Origin: Cyanobium sp. M30B3 | GTDB taxonomy: Bacteria; Cyanobacteriota; Cyanobacteriia; PCC-6307; Cyanobiaceae | DNA length: 64,000 nucleotides | Direction of reading: 5' to 3' | Assembly (NCBI GenBank): GCA_018399015.1 | Contig: CP073761.1 | Span: 434,001-498,000, forward strand | Part shown: positions 1-8,991 of the stretch, piece by piece | Layout of the letters: the number at the start of each line of letters is the position of its first letter | Position numbering within the stretch: position 1 is the stretch's first letter | Made by a program: the position numbers and the translations under genes | Notes under the pieces: generated by a model | Seen by the model: the letters and a program-made list of their open reading frames with translations, nothing else | Databases searched by the model: none | Told to the model about the DNA's origin: nothing

Positions 1-264
1 CGCCTGGTCGACGACCTGGTGGTGGAGCCCTTCGACCACACCTTCCTCAACAAGGACGTGGAGCACTTCGCCAGCACGGTGCCCACCGCCGAGAACATCG
101 CCCTGCACATCGCCGACCTGCTCACCGGGCCGATCGCCGCCATCGGCGCCCGCCTGCACAAGGTGCGCCTGCAGGAAAGCCCCAACAACGCCGCCGAGGT
201 GTTTGCCGAAACTCCCCAGCTGGAGATGGCGCCCGCAGCCCTCGAGGCCCTCGTCGCTGGCTGA
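1..264 (+). CDS. queD: 6-carboxytetrahydropterin synthase family protein (QueD/PTPS), 5'-truncated by the window edge
   Basis: The C-terminal 87 residues are visible, in frame from base 1. QueD converts dihydroneopterin triphosphate to 6-carboxytetrahydropterin on the queuosine/7-deazapurine pathway; the eukaryotic-type PTPS homologue makes tetrahydropterin instead. The fragment has the family blocks LDHTFLN-like (FDHTFLNKDV) and PTAENIA, followed by the KVRLQES segment with its terminal catalytic-site Glu. The zinc-binding histidines near the N-terminus lie outside the window, so QueD and pterin-synthase activity cannot be separated. A RibD-type reductase follows and overlaps its 3' end, which would fit a shared GTP-derived pterin/flavin theme, but this is inference. 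Confidence 0.85.
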   Translation, partial: RLVDDLVVEPFDHTFLNKDVEHFASTVPTAENIALHIADLLTGPIAAIGARLHKVRLQESPNNAAEVFAETPQLEMAPAALEALVAG

Positions 265-925
265 GGGCAGCAGGCTGCGGCTGGTGCTGGCCGTGAGCCT
301 CGACGGCCGGCTCGCTCCCCCGGACGGCGGGGCCGCCCAGCTCGGCGGCCCAGGTGATCGCCGGGTGCTGGAGGAGGCCCTGGCCTGGGCCGATGGCGCC
401 CTGGTGGGGGCGGAGACCCTGCGCCGCCACGGCAGCACCTGCCTGATTCATCATCCCGATCTGCTGGCCCAGCGCCGCCGCCAGGGCCGCGGGGCCCAAC
501 CCCATGCCCTGGTGCTCAGCCGCACGGGGGTGCTGCCTGCCGGTGTGCCCTTCTGGCAGCAGCCCCTGCAGCGCTGGTGGCTGCGGCCGCGCCAGGCCGG
601 CAGCAGCCCCACTGCCGCCCCCTTTGATCGCCAGCTGCCCTTCGACAGCTTGCTGGAGTTGCGTCAGCAGCTGGCGGGCCTGGGCCTGAGCCGGTTGGTG
701 CTGCTCGGCGGTGCCGACCTGGCCAGCCAGTGGCTGGCCGCCGGCCTGGTGGACGAGCTCCAGCTCACCCTCTGTCCGCTGCTGTTGGGCGGAGCCCACA
801 GCTGGTGCGCCGCCGATCCGGGGTTGGGCCTGGATCGCTGGCGCTGGCGCCTGCTGGAGCAGCGGCCCCTGGAGGGCGATGAGCTGTTGCTGCGCTACGG
901 CCGTGAGGAACCCCCGGCCCGCTGA
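203..925 (+). CDS. RibD C-terminal-type reductase (dihydrofolate reductase-like fold)
   Basis: About 215-240 residues forming a stand-alone RibD C-terminal/DHFR-like domain, normally an NADPH-dependent pyrimidine reductase in riboflavin synthesis. Visible blocks are LVLAVSLDGRLA (first strand and substrate loop), VGAETLRR, RLVLLGGADLA (nucleotide-binding glycines), and VDELQLTLCPLLLGG near the C-terminus. There is no deaminase domain, so it is not a full RibD. The start is uncertain: TTG at 203 lies inside queD with a poor ribosome site, while GTG at 284 would trim the first strand. The 3' end overlaps the convergent gene at 895-1314 by 31 bases. The exact substrate cannot be read from sequence. 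Confidence 0.8.
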   Translation: MPKLPSWRWRPQPSRPSSLAEGSRLRLVLAVSLDGRLAPPDGGAAQLGGPGDRRVLEEALAWADGALVGAETLRRHGSTCLIHHPDLLAQRRRQGRGAQPHALVLSRTGVLPAGVPFWQQPLQRWWLRPRQAGSSPTAAPFDRQLPFDSLLELRQQLAGLGLSRLVLLGGADLASQWLAAGLVDELQLTLCPLLLGGAHSWCAADPGLGLDRWRWRLLEQRPLEGDELLLRYGREEPPAR

Positions 926-1314
926 GTGAGGTCCCGCAGCGAGAGTCCGTCGAGGCTGCTGGCCGGCAGTCCCAGCTGGCGGGCCACGCAGCGCTTCACG
1001 ATCTGCTCCCCCTCAGGCCCCAGTTCCCGCTGCAGCAGTTCCTTCAGAACGGCGAGCCCCTTGCCCCTGGCATCGGTCTCCTGCACCAGGCAGCGGCTGG
1101 TGGGGGCGGCCAGCTGGCGGCAGGGTCGCTCCAGCTGGCTGGCAAGTCCTGGCTGCTTGCCGGCCAGGCCCTCCACGCAGGCCTGGGTGAGGCGGTCCTC
1201 CAGCTGGGGGCGCATCAGGTTCAGCACGGGTCGCCAGAAGCCGGCCTGGGCTGCGGCGGGCCAGAGCAGGCCCAGGAGCAGCAGGGTGGCGGGATGGAAT
1301 CGGGGAGACGTCAC
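895..1314 (-). CDS. Secreted hypothetical protein with signal peptide
   Basis: A 139-residue protein beginning with a clear signal peptide: a hydrophobic LLLLGLLWPAAA core ending AQA, with predicted cleavage before GFWRP. The mature part is about 115 residues and contains four cysteines (in TQACVE, ERPCRQ, SRCLV and KRCVA), which suggests disulfides in the periplasm. I recognise no family and assign no function. It is convergent with, and overlaps, the reductase gene. The ATG start is supported by the signal peptide directly after it. Confidence 0.65.
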   Translation of the reverse strand: MTSPRFHPATLLLLGLLWPAAAQAGFWRPVLNLMRPQLEDRLTQACVEGLAGKQPGLASQLERPCRQLAAPTSRCLVQETDARGKGLAVLKELLQRELGPEGEQIVKRCVARQLGLPASSLDGLSLRDLTQRAGGSSRP

Positions 1315-1361
1315 GTCCTGGATGCACGCTGGTTAGTTTTGCGGTCACTGCTGCCGCAGCC

Positions 1362-2570
1362 ATGGCTGAGCTGCAAGCGTCCTGGTGCCGGTCGCTGGCG
1401 GACATTTCCGAGTCTGCCTGGGATCAGCTGCTCCCTGATGCGGCATCTCCGTTCTATCGCTGGCGCTGGCTGCGGCAGCTGGAGGCCAGCGGCAGCATCG
1501 TGCCCCGCCAGGGCTGGCAGGACTGCCACCTCACCCTCCGGCGCGGCGATCAGCTGATTGCCGTGGCTCCGCTCTACCTCAAGGGCCACAGCTACGGCGA
1601 ATTCGTGTTTGACCAGAGCTTCGCCCAGCTGGCCGGCCAACTTGGGCTGCGCTACTACCCCAAGCTGGTGGGCATGAGCCCGGTGAGTCCGGTGCAGGGC
1701 TACCGCTTCCTGATCGCCCCCGCTGAGGATGCCGCCGCGCTCACTGCCCTGTTGCTGGAGCTGATCGACCGGTTCTGCCGGGAGCACCGCATCCTCAGCT
1801 GCAATTTTCTCTACGTGGATCCCGACTGGCAGCCCCTGGCCGAGGCGGCCGGTTGCGCCGCCTGGGTGAACCAGCAGAGCCAGTGGAGCAACCCCGGCCA
1901 CGCCGATTTCAACGACTATCTGGCCAGCTTCAACGCCAACCAGCGCCGCAACATCAAGCGCGAGCGCAGGGCGGTGGCCGCCGCCGGCCTGGCGGTGCAG
2001 CCGCTGGTGGGCGAGGCGATCGCCCCTGCGCTGGTGGGCCGCATGCACGACTTCTACGCGCAGCACTGCGCCCGCTGGGGACCGTGGGGGAGCAAGTACC
2101 TCAGTGAGGCGTTTTTCGAGGCGCTGGCGAGCGATCCGGTATTGCGCCGCCACCTGGTGCTGTTCAGCGCCCACCGCGGCGATCCCGCCGAGCCCGTGGC
2201 CATGTCGCTGTGCGTGCGCGGTGGTGATCACCTCTGGGGCCGTTACTGGGGCAGCGACGAAGAAATCGACTGTCTGCACTTCGAGGTGTGTTACTACGCA
2301 CCGATCGACTGGGCGATCGCAAACGGCATCCGCCATTTCGACCCTGGCGCCGGCGGCAGCCACAAGCGCCGCCGGGGCTTCGTGGCCCAGCCACGGGTGA
2401 GTTTGCACCGCTGGAGCGATCCCCGCTTCGCGGCGATCCTGCACGACTGGCTGCCGGGCGCCAACGCCGAGATGGCCCGCGAGATCGAGGCGATCAACGC
2501 CGAGCTGCCCTTCACCGCTGCCTACGATCCACCCCATGCCCCAACCCCTCGATCCGATCCAGCGGCGTGA
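1362..2570 (+). CDS. GNAT-fold N-acetyltransferase, DUF482/COG3146 family
   Basis: A 402-residue protein of the DUF482 family, distantly related to FemAB/peptidoglycan-type GNAT acyltransferases. Evidence is the N-terminal SPFYRWRWLRQLE block, the central FNANQRRNIKRERRAV motif, and the C-terminal GIRHFDPGAGGSHKRRRGF block, all typical of this family. The acyl donor and acceptor are unknown; a role in modifying an amino group on a cell-envelope or small-molecule substrate is inference from the fold. It overlaps the next gene by 35 bases in another frame, suggesting a two-gene operon. Confidence 0.85.
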   Translation: MAELQASWCRSLADISESAWDQLLPDAASPFYRWRWLRQLEASGSIVPRQGWQDCHLTLRRGDQLIAVAPLYLKGHSYGEFVFDQSFAQLAGQLGLRYYPKLVGMSPVSPVQGYRFLIAPAEDAAALTALLLELIDRFCREHRILSCNFLYVDPDWQPLAEAAGCAAWVNQQSQWSNPGHADFNDYLASFNANQRRNIKRERRAVAAAGLAVQPLVGEAIAPALVGRMHDFYAQHCARWGPWGSKYLSEAFFEALASDPVLRRHLVLFSAHRGDPAEPVAMSLCVRGGDHLWGRYWGSDEEIDCLHFEVCYYAPIDWAIANGIRHFDPGAGGSHKRRRGFVAQPRVSLHRWSDPRFAAILHDWLPGANAEMAREIEAINAELPFTAAYDPPHAPTPRSDPAA

Positions 2571-2925
2571 GCTCGACGACCAGCTCTCGCAGCGCTTCAT
2601 CGCCCTCGATCCGGCTGGCTACTTCCTGATCAAGCTCGACCGCGAAGCCGGCGAGCTGATCGCCGAGCATTACACCAACAGCATCGACGAGCGGGGGTTG
2701 GCCACCGATCCCGACAGCGGTGAGGTGATCAGCTGTCGTGGCGCCGGCCCCAGGCAGCCCCAGGCTGTGTACCGGGGGCGGAGCGCCAAGGAACTGGGTA
2801 TGGCCCTGTGCGAAGGGGAAGGTCCCCACCCGCTGAGCTGTCTCGATCACGCCCTCTACCTCGGACGGGAGTTGCAGAAGGCTGAAGTCGCCCTGGAGTC
2901 TGGAGTCGACTACGTGCAGGATTGA
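2536..2925 (+). CDS. DUF4346 domain-containing protein
   Basis: A 129-residue soluble protein matching the cyanobacterial DUF4346 family. Recognisable blocks are ALDPAGYFLIKLDRE near the N-terminus, IAEHYTNSIDERG in the middle, and SCLDHALYLGRELQKAE followed by YVQD at the C-terminus. In other cyanobacteria the same domain occurs alone or attached to larger proteins; its biochemical role is unknown to me. Translation probably depends on the upstream acetyltransferase gene, because the start lies inside that gene's 3' end. It is convergent with the radical SAM gene, leaving 16 bases between the stops. Confidence 0.85.
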   Translation: MPQPLDPIQRRELDDQLSQRFIALDPAGYFLIKLDREAGELIAEHYTNSIDERGLATDPDSGEVISCRGAGPRQPQAVYRGRSAKELGMALCEGEGPHPLSCLDHALYLGRELQKAEVALESGVDYVQD

Positions 2926-2941
2926 GGCCGGGGCCGGGCGC

Positions 2942-4588
2942 CTAACTCGCCACCATCTGGGGCGGCGCCACCATCAGCGAATGGGAGGGGTCCGCCGGTA
3001 GACCTGCAATCTGCTCCTGGATCTCGCGGCGCACGATCTGGCGGTATTCGAGGAAGTGCTCGCTGTGGGCCAGGATCGAGATGAAGCCCTTGAAGCGGGC
3101 CGGATTGTGACGCCACATGCCGGCCAGGGCCCGCCAGAACCGCCAGCGGGTGTTGCGCTTGATCCCCTGGCGCCACACCACGATCCCCAGGGCCCGCAGA
3201 TCCACCCAGGACATTCCTTTTTTGCCAGTGGGGGGGAGGTTCTCCGCTGATCCGGCCGCGGCATGGGTGGCCTGCTCTTTGAGAATCTGCTTGTAGCGCT
3301 GCGGCGGCAGCTTGAGGAAATAGCTGTACACCCGATCGATGTAGGCGTTGGGCTCATACAGCGTGGAAAATGCCTCCATGTACTCGGTGGCGATGTCCTG
3401 AATCGGCCGGGTGGGCACGAAGTTGAGCAGGTTGGTCTGGTTCACCCCCTTGGCGGCGGCGGAATCCTGGATCAGCCGGCCCTCCTGCTCCAGCCGCGTC
3501 CACATCGCGGTGTTGGGCAGGGCCTGCAGCATGCCCATCATCGCGTGGGGGATGCCGGTGCGGGTCACGAACTCCACGATGCGGTTGCCGGCGCCGCGCT
3601 GCTCGCCGTCGAAGCCGATGATGAAGCCGGCCATCACCCGCAGGCCGCTGGCGGTGATCTTCTCCACCGATTCCTCCAGGGAGGAGCGGGTGTTCTGCAG
3701 TTTGCGGGCCGTTTCCAGGCTGGCGGCATCAGGGGTTTCAATCCCCAGGAACACGCTCTCGAAGCGGCATTCGGTCATCATGTCCATCAGCTCCTGGTCG
3801 GCCGCCAGATCCACCGAGGCCTCGGTGGCGAAGCTGAACGGATAGCCGTGCTCGATCTGCCACTGGCGCAGGGCCGGCAGCAGCAGCTTCACATTGCGCT
3901 TGTTGCCGATGAAGTTGTCGTCCACCAGAAACACTGAGCGGCGCCAGCCCAGGTCGTAGAGGCGCTGCAGCTCGGCGACCAGCTGCTCGGGCGTCTTGGT
4001 GCGGGGCTTGCGCCCGTAGAGCACGATGATGTCGCAGAACTCGCAGTTGAACGGGCAGCCGCGGGAGAACTGCACCGACATCTCCGAGTAGGCGTCCAGC
4101 TCCAGCAGGTCGTAGCGCGGTACCGGGGTGGAGGTCACGTCCGGTTTTTCGCCTCCCGCTGTGAAGCGGCCGCTGGTCTCGCCCCGCTCCAGGGCCTCCA
4201 CGAACAGGGGCAGGGTGATTTCCCCCTCGTCGAGCACCTTGAAGTCGGCCTGGTCCAGCTCCGGGGCGTCGGGGGTGGAGCTGGCGAAGGGACCGCCCAC
4301 CGCCACCGGCAGGCCGCGGGCCTTGGCGCGGGCGATCTGCTCGGCCATGTCGGCCTTCTGCACGATCATCCCGGAGATCACCACCAGCTCGGCCCAGGCC
4401 CACTCGTCCTCGCGCACCTCGCGCACGTTGCGATCCACCAGCTTCATCTCCCAGTCCTGGGGGAGCAGGGCTGCCACGGTGACCAGCCCCAGGGGCGGCA
4501 GCAGCACCTTGCGGTCGATCAGCTCGAGGATCTTCTCGTAGCTCCAGAAGGTTTTCGGGAATTCCGGGTAGATGAACAGGGTGCGCAC
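2942..4588 (-). CDS. B12-binding domain radical SAM protein with DUF4070 C-terminus
   Basis: A 548-residue enzyme starting at GTG 4588 (RTLFIYPEFPKTFW follows directly, the usual N-terminus). Residues 1-170 form a cobalamin-binding-like Rossmann domain. The radical SAM core follows with the cluster motif SRGCPFNCEFCDI (CX3CX2C). The C-terminal third fits DUF4070. Such enzymes are usually radical methylases or related C-C chemistry enzymes; the hopanoid C-2 methylase HpnP belongs to the same broad group. I see no hopanoid genes nearby, so the substrate is open. It is divergent from petL across a 146-base spacer. An upstream in-frame extension to 4795 would run through petL and is not credible. 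Confidence 0.85.
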   Translation of the reverse strand: MRTLFIYPEFPKTFWSYEKILELIDRKVLLPPLGLVTVAALLPQDWEMKLVDRNVREVREDEWAWAELVVISGMIVQKADMAEQIARAKARGLPVAVGGPFASSTPDAPELDQADFKVLDEGEITLPLFVEALERGETSGRFTAGGEKPDVTSTPVPRYDLLELDAYSEMSVQFSRGCPFNCEFCDIIVLYGRKPRTKTPEQLVAELQRLYDLGWRRSVFLVDDNFIGNKRNVKLLLPALRQWQIEHGYPFSFATEASVDLAADQELMDMMTECRFESVFLGIETPDAASLETARKLQNTRSSLEESVEKITASGLRVMAGFIIGFDGEQRGAGNRIVEFVTRTGIPHAMMGMLQALPNTAMWTRLEQEGRLIQDSAAAKGVNQTNLLNFVPTRPIQDIATEYMEAFSTLYEPNAYIDRVYSYFLKLPPQRYKQILKEQATHAAAGSAENLPPTGKKGMSWVDLRALGIVVWRQGIKRNTRWRFWRALAGMWRHNPARFKGFISILAHSEHFLEYRQIVRREIQEQIAGLPADPSHSLMVAPPQMVAS

Positions 4589-4734
4589 GTGCTGCCTCAG
4601 CGGGAAGGCGACCAGAACGCTTGCGCGGCCTCTGGGGTGACCTGTGGATCCCAAACTTAGGTCCACCATCCCGTTGATGGGTCCGCTGGACGCGGCTTCT
4701 GCTGTAATGGCCTGATCCTCAAACAGCAGCAGCC

Positions 4735-4827
4735 ATGGGCGTGGCGATCTATCTCGGTCTGGTGGGCGGTGGACTGGTGGCCGCCCTGGTCGCATCCCTG
4801 GTGCTGCGCGGCGTCAAGCTGATCTGA
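4735..4827 (+). CDS. petL: Cytochrome b6-f complex subunit 6 (PetL)
   Basis: A 30-residue single-pass thylakoid membrane protein: start MGVAIYLG, one hydrophobic helix, and the RGVKLI C-terminus that is typical of cyanobacterial PetL. PetL is a small peripheral subunit that stabilises the cytochrome b6f dimer. The last 14 bases overlap the convergent rimO stop region. A TGTAAT hexamer at 4703-4708 is a plausible -10 element, but I find no well-spaced -35. The gene is below the usual length cut-off of gene finders. Identification rests on length, hydropathy and the terminal motif. Confidence 0.75.
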   Translation: MGVAIYLGLVGGGLVAALVASLVLRGVKLI

Positions 4828-6187
4828 TCGCCTGCAGGGCGTCGCCCACCATTGCCTTGGCGCCCACCACCTCGCCGATCAGGTCGTAGGTGTCGGCCGC
4901 GGTGATGCGCACGGGCACCAGCGTCCCCGGCGCGGCGCACAAGCCGCCGGCTCCCGGCTTCACCAGCACCTCGCCGTCGACGTCCGGCGCAAAGCGGCTG
5001 CAGCGTCCCAGCATCTCGCCGGTGCTGGGGTTCTCCTGCTCGATCAGCACATCCACGATCCGTCCAACCCAGGCGGCGTTGCGGGCTGCCGCGATCGGCT
5101 GCTGGAGGGCCATCAGCCGGTCCTTGCGTGCCTGGGCCACCCCGGCCGGCACCGGATCGGGCAGTCCGGCCGCCGGCGTGCCCTCCTCTGCCGAGAAGGT
5201 GAACACGCCCACGTGATCGAACTGCTGTTCGCCCACGAAATCGAGCAGGTGCTGGAACTGCTCCTCGGTTTCGCCGGGGAAGCCCACGATGAAGGTGGTG
5301 CGCAGCACCGCCTCGGGCAGCTGCTCGCGGATGCGCCTCAGCAGGCCGCCGGTCACCTCGGCCTGCCAGGGGCGGTTCATCGCCCGCAGCACCTCGGGAT
5401 GGCTGTGCTGCAGCGGCAGATCCAGATACGGCAGCACGTTCGGCACCTCCCGATAGGCCGCCAGCACCTCGGGGGTGAGCCCGGTGGGGTAGGCGTAGTG
5501 CACCCGGACCCAGGGAATCTCCACCTCCCCCAGGGCCCGCAGCAGCTCGGCCAGCATCGGTTTGCCGTAGAGGTCCAGGCCGTAGTTGGTGGTGATCTGG
5601 CTGATCAGCACCAGCTCCTGCACCCCCTGGGCGGCGAGGCTGCTGGCCTCAGCCACGATGCTCTCGATCGGGCGGGACCGCTGGTCGCCGCGCAGGTGGG
5701 GAATGATGCAGAAGGCGCAGCGGTAGTCGCAGCCCTCGGCCACCTTCAGGTAGGCCACGGCCTCGCTGGTGGTGCGGTAGCGGGGCAGGTGCTCGTCGGC
5801 CACGAAGGTGGGGGTGGCACTCACCTGGTTCACCCGCTCACCCGCCTCCACCCGCTCCAGCACGCTCACGATGTGCTGGTAGTCGCCGGTGCCCACGATC
5901 GCCCTGGCCTCCGGCAGGCTCTCCAGCAGCTCCTCCTGGAAGTGCTGGGCCAGGCAGCCGGCGATGATCAGCTCCTTGCCCTGCTCCGCCAGTTCCACCA
6001 GCGTGCGCACCGACTCCTCGCGGGCGTCCTGGATGAAGCTGCAGGTGTTCACCACCACCACGTTGGCATCACTCTCATCGGCGCTCACCCCATAGCCGGC
6101 CTCGGCCAGCAGGCCGAGCATGTGCTCGGTGTCCACCCGGTTCTTCTCGCAGCCCAGGTGGGCGAAGGCCACGGTTGGTTTCGTCAT
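4814..6187 (-). CDS. rimO: Ribosomal protein uS12 methylthiotransferase RimO
   Basis: A 457-residue methylthiotransferase that adds a methylthio group to the conserved aspartate of ribosomal protein S12. The N-terminal domain has three cluster cysteines ([23 protein letters not shown]). The radical SAM core has [12 protein letters not shown] (CX3CX2C), and a C-terminal TRAM-like domain follows. LGCEKN and the [14 protein letters not shown] block favour RimO over MiaB. The ATG at 6187 fits the family N-terminus ([12 protein letters not shown]). It is divergent from the VKOR gene and overlaps petL at its 3' end. Confidence 0.95.
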   Translation of the reverse strand: MTKPTVAFAHLGCEKNRVDTEHMLGLLAEAGYGVSADESDANVVVVNTCSFIQDAREESVRTLVELAEQGKELIIAGCLAQHFQEELLESLPEARAIVGTGDYQHIVSVLERVEAGERVNQVSATPTFVADEHLPRYRTTSEAVAYLKVAEGCDYRCAFCIIPHLRGDQRSRPIESIVAEASSLAAQGVQELVLISQITTNYGLDLYGKPMLAELLRALGEVEIPWVRVHYAYPTGLTPEVLAAYREVPNVLPYLDLPLQHSHPEVLRAMNRPWQAEVTGGLLRRIREQLPEAVLRTTFIVGFPGETEEQFQHLLDFVGEQQFDHVGVFTFSAEEGTPAAGLPDPVPAGVAQARKDRLMALQQPIAAARNAAWVGRIVDVLIEQENPSTGEMLGRCSRFAPDVDGEVLVKPGAGGLCAAPGTLVPVRITAADTYDLIGEVVGAKAMVGDALQAIRSA

Positions 6188-6286
6188 CGTCAGCAGGCAG
6201 AGGGGCACAGCCGTCCCGACCCTCCACCCTATGGGTCAGGCGCACGTCCGGCGTGGCTGCGAGAATGCGGCGGTCGCCTGTTCCCT

Positions 6287-7207
6287 GTGACATCCAGCCG
6301 CCTCAGCGATCGCCTCAGTGCCAGCCGGCGCCGCACGGACACCGGCAGCCGCTGGCTGCGGGTGGTGATGGCCGTGTTGGCCACCGTTGGGGCGATCGAC
6401 ACCGGCACGATCACCCTCAAGCGCTGGGGTGTGCTCGGCTCCCTCACCTGCCCCGGCGGTGCCGACGGCTGCGACAAGGTGCTCGGCAGTGCCTGGGGCA
6501 CGGTGCTGGGCCAGCCCCTCTCCCTGTACGGCTTTCTGGCCTACCTGGCGGTGCTGGTGCTGGCCCTGCTGCCGCTGGTGCTCCGGGGCGAGTCCCGATC
6601 GCGCCTGGCCTCCTTCAGTGGCTGGGGATTGCTGCTGATCAGCACCGGCATGGCGGTGTTCAGCCTGGTGCTGATGGGGGTGATGGTGCTGAAGATCCAG
6701 GCGTTCTGTTTCTTCTGCGTGCTCTCGGCCCTGCTCAGCCTGGCGCTGTTTGTGCTCAGCCTGCTCTCGGGCGAGTGGCCCGATCGCGGCCAGCTGGTGT
6801 TCCGGGTGGTGCTGGTGGCCCTGGTGGTGGGGCTGGCAGGTCTCGGCTGGGCCGCGGCGGTCGATCGGCCCGCCGGTGAACTCGGGGGCCGCGGCGTGCC
6901 ACCGGCGGTGACCAGCACCAGCACCCCGGAGGCCATTGCCCTGGCCGAGCACCTCAGCAGCACGGGAGCGGTGATGTATTCCGCCTGGTGGTGCCCCCAC
7001 TGCAACGACCAGAAACAGCTGTTCGGCAAGGAGGCGGCCGATCGCCTCACCATCGTGGAATGTGCCGCCGATGGTCGGGACAGCCAGACGGAGCGCTGTG
7101 CCGCCAAGGCCATCCAGGGTTTTCCCAGCTGGGAGATCAACGGCAAGCTGGATTCCGGTGTGAAATCCCTGCAGCAGCTGGCCGAACGCAGCGGTTTCAA
7201 ACCCTGA
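6287..7207 (+). CDS. VKOR-thioredoxin fusion oxidoreductase
   Basis: A 306-residue membrane protein starting at GTG 6287. The first ~200 residues form a vitamin K epoxide reductase domain with several membrane helices, a loop cysteine pair (CPGGADGC) and the quinone-proximal CXXC in FCFFCVLSA. The last ~100 residues form a periplasmic thioredoxin-like domain with WWCPHC. Cyanobacterial fusions of this layout oxidise newly folded lumenal or periplasmic proteins and pass electrons to quinone. It is convergent with nadB, with only four bases between the stops. Function is well supported by family; substrates are unknown. Confidence 0.95.
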   Translation: MTSSRLSDRLSASRRRTDTGSRWLRVVMAVLATVGAIDTGTITLKRWGVLGSLTCPGGADGCDKVLGSAWGTVLGQPLSLYGFLAYLAVLVLALLPLVLRGESRSRLASFSGWGLLLISTGMAVFSLVLMGVMVLKIQAFCFFCVLSALLSLALFVLSLLSGEWPDRGQLVFRVVLVALVVGLAGLGWAAAVDRPAGELGGRGVPPAVTSTSTPEAIALAEHLSSTGAVMYSAWWCPHCNDQKQLFGKEAADRLTIVECAADGRDSQTERCAAKAIQGFPSWEINGKLDSGVKSLQQLAERSGFKP

Positions 7208-7211
7208 CGGC

Positions 7212-8900
7212 CTAGCCCCGCACAGGTCGGGTCCGGATGCCGCTCCCCCTCTCCTGGCAGCTGTGTCGCCGCCAGTGGGGCTGGGCCGCTGGGGCATCGC
7301 TGCGGAAGTGGCCACCGCGGCTTTCCCGGCGGAACAGGGCGGCCTCCACCAGCAGTTCCGTCAGGATCAGCCGCTGGTGCCATTCCTGCAGAGCGGCGAA
7401 GTCCTCGCCCTCCTGATGGCTGAGCAGCAGGTGGTCCGTCACCGGCAGAGCGCTGGCCTGGCGCCAGGCCGGCAGGGCATCCAGCCGTTGGCGCTGCCGA
7501 TGCAGTTCGCCCAGGGCCAGCCCCAGGCTGTGGCCCTGGCGCTCCACCCCCGCCACCTGCCAGCAGAGGTCGCGCAGGCGGCCGATCGCCTCCAACAGCT
7601 GGGGGCGATCGGGCAGGGCGGTGGCCAGCCGCTGCCGCCGCCGCTCCGCTGCCGTCTGCCACCCGGCCGGCCGAAGGCAGCGGAGCGGCGGCAGCGCGAT
7701 TCCCCCCAGCTGACGGGCGAACACGAGGCATTCCATCAGGGAGTTGCTGGCCAGCCGGTTCGCCCCGTGCACGCCGGTGCAGGCCACTTCGCCCACGGCG
7801 TAGAGCCCAGGCACCGTGGTGGCCGACCGCAGATCGGTGGCCACACCCCCCATCCAGTAATGGGCCGCCGGGGCCACCGGCAGGGGCTCCTGGGTGGGCT
7901 CCAGCCCCAGCTGGCGGCAGCGCCCCACGATCGTCGGGAACTGGCGCAGCAGGCGCTCCGCACCCACCGGGCGCAGGTCCAGCCAGACGTGGCTCACGTG
8001 TTGCTCCTGCATGTGGCGTGCGAGGGCACGGCTTACCTGATCCCGCGGCGCCAGGTCGGCGCCAGCCAGATGGGCCACGGGGCTCTGGCCGCGGTGGTCG
8101 CGCAGCCGGGCCCCTTCGCCGCGCACCGCTTCCGAGATCAGGAAGTGGGGCGCATCGGGCAGCATCAGGGCGGTGGGATGGAACTGCACGAATTCCAGGT
8201 CCTGCAGCTCAGCTCCCGCTTCCCAGGCCATCGCCAGCCCATCGCCGCTGGCCTGGGCCGGGTTGGTGGTGTGGGCGAACAGATGGCCCCCTCCACCGGT
8301 GGCCAGCACCACGGACCGGGCCGCCACCCAGCCGATCACGCCGTCGGCCAGGAGTTGCAGCCCCTGGCAGCGGTCCCCTTCCACCCAGAGGCGCAGCACC
8401 ACCACGCTCTGGCGCTGCACCAGGCCCGGCCGCCGCCGCACCTCCCGCTCCAGGGCATCCACCAGGGCTCCACCGGTGCGGTCCTGGGCATGGAGCACGC
8501 GCCGGTGGCTGTGGGCGGCCTCGAGGGTGGTGCTCAGGCCCGGCCCATCGCGATCAAAGGCCATGCCCAGTTCGAGCAGCCGCTGCACGCAGGCCGGCGC
8601 CTCGTGCACCAGCAGCTCCACGGCGTCGCGGTTGCAGAGGCCGGCACCGGCCCTGAGGGTGTCCTCGATGTGGCTGGTGAAGCTGTCTCCGGCCGCCGTC
8701 ACCGCGGCAATCCCGCCCTGGGCCCAGCGGCTGGCGGAACGGGGTTTGCGCTCCTTGCTGAGCAGGAGCACGCGCAGATGGGCTGGCAATTCCAGGCAGG
8801 CCATCAGGCCGGCGGCGCCGCCGCCCACCACCACCACGTCCCAGGGCTGGTCGTAGAGCGGATCCCAGCCCTGCGCCTCCTGGTCAATGTCAGCTGCCAT
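7212..8900 (-). CDS. nadB: L-aspartate oxidase NadB
   Basis: A 562-residue flavoprotein that oxidises L-aspartate to iminoaspartate, the first step of de novo NAD synthesis. Visible features are the FAD dinucleotide motif VVVVGGGAAGL at residues ~23-33, the SRWAQGGIAAV active-site block, FHPTAL and SEAVRGEGA in the capping domain, and GVHGANRLASNSLMECLVF near the FAD site. The C-terminal helical domain of the succinate dehydrogenase/fumarate reductase family is complete. No quinolinate synthase gene is adjacent. It is downstream of psbU on the same strand but separated from it by a terminator. Confidence 0.95.
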   Translation of the reverse strand: MAADIDQEAQGWDPLYDQPWDVVVVGGGAAGLMACLELPAHLRVLLLSKERKPRSASRWAQGGIAAVTAAGDSFTSHIEDTLRAGAGLCNRDAVELLVHEAPACVQRLLELGMAFDRDGPGLSTTLEAAHSHRRVLHAQDRTGGALVDALEREVRRRPGLVQRQSVVVLRLWVEGDRCQGLQLLADGVIGWVAARSVVLATGGGGHLFAHTTNPAQASGDGLAMAWEAGAELQDLEFVQFHPTALMLPDAPHFLISEAVRGEGARLRDHRGQSPVAHLAGADLAPRDQVSRALARHMQEQHVSHVWLDLRPVGAERLLRQFPTIVGRCRQLGLEPTQEPLPVAPAAHYWMGGVATDLRSATTVPGLYAVGEVACTGVHGANRLASNSLMECLVFARQLGGIALPPLRCLRPAGWQTAAERRRQRLATALPDRPQLLEAIGRLRDLCWQVAGVERQGHSLGLALGELHRQRQRLDALPAWRQASALPVTDHLLLSHQEGEDFAALQEWHQRLILTELLVEAALFRRESRGGHFRSDAPAAQPHWRRHSCQERGSGIRTRPVRG

Positions 8901-8932
8901 GGCTGCCGGTTCCTCCCGGCCGTGCCGGCATC

Positions 8933-8958
8933 AAAAAAGCCGCCGGAGGCCCGACGGC
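8933..8958 (-). terminator. Rho-independent terminator of psbU
   Basis: On the minus strand an 8-bp stem (GCCGTCGG with CCGGCGGC, one G-U pair, loop GCCT) is followed directly by six T. It lies 34 bases past the psbU stop and before nadB, so it separates the two transcripts. Confidence 0.8.
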
Positions 8959-8991
8959 TTGCAACGGCTCGGAGAGCTTAGGGACAGGGGC

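Noticed and set aside
5213-6286. Upstream in-frame extension of the VKOR gene
   Set aside because: It runs antisense through rimO. GTG 6287 gives the expected N-terminus for the family.
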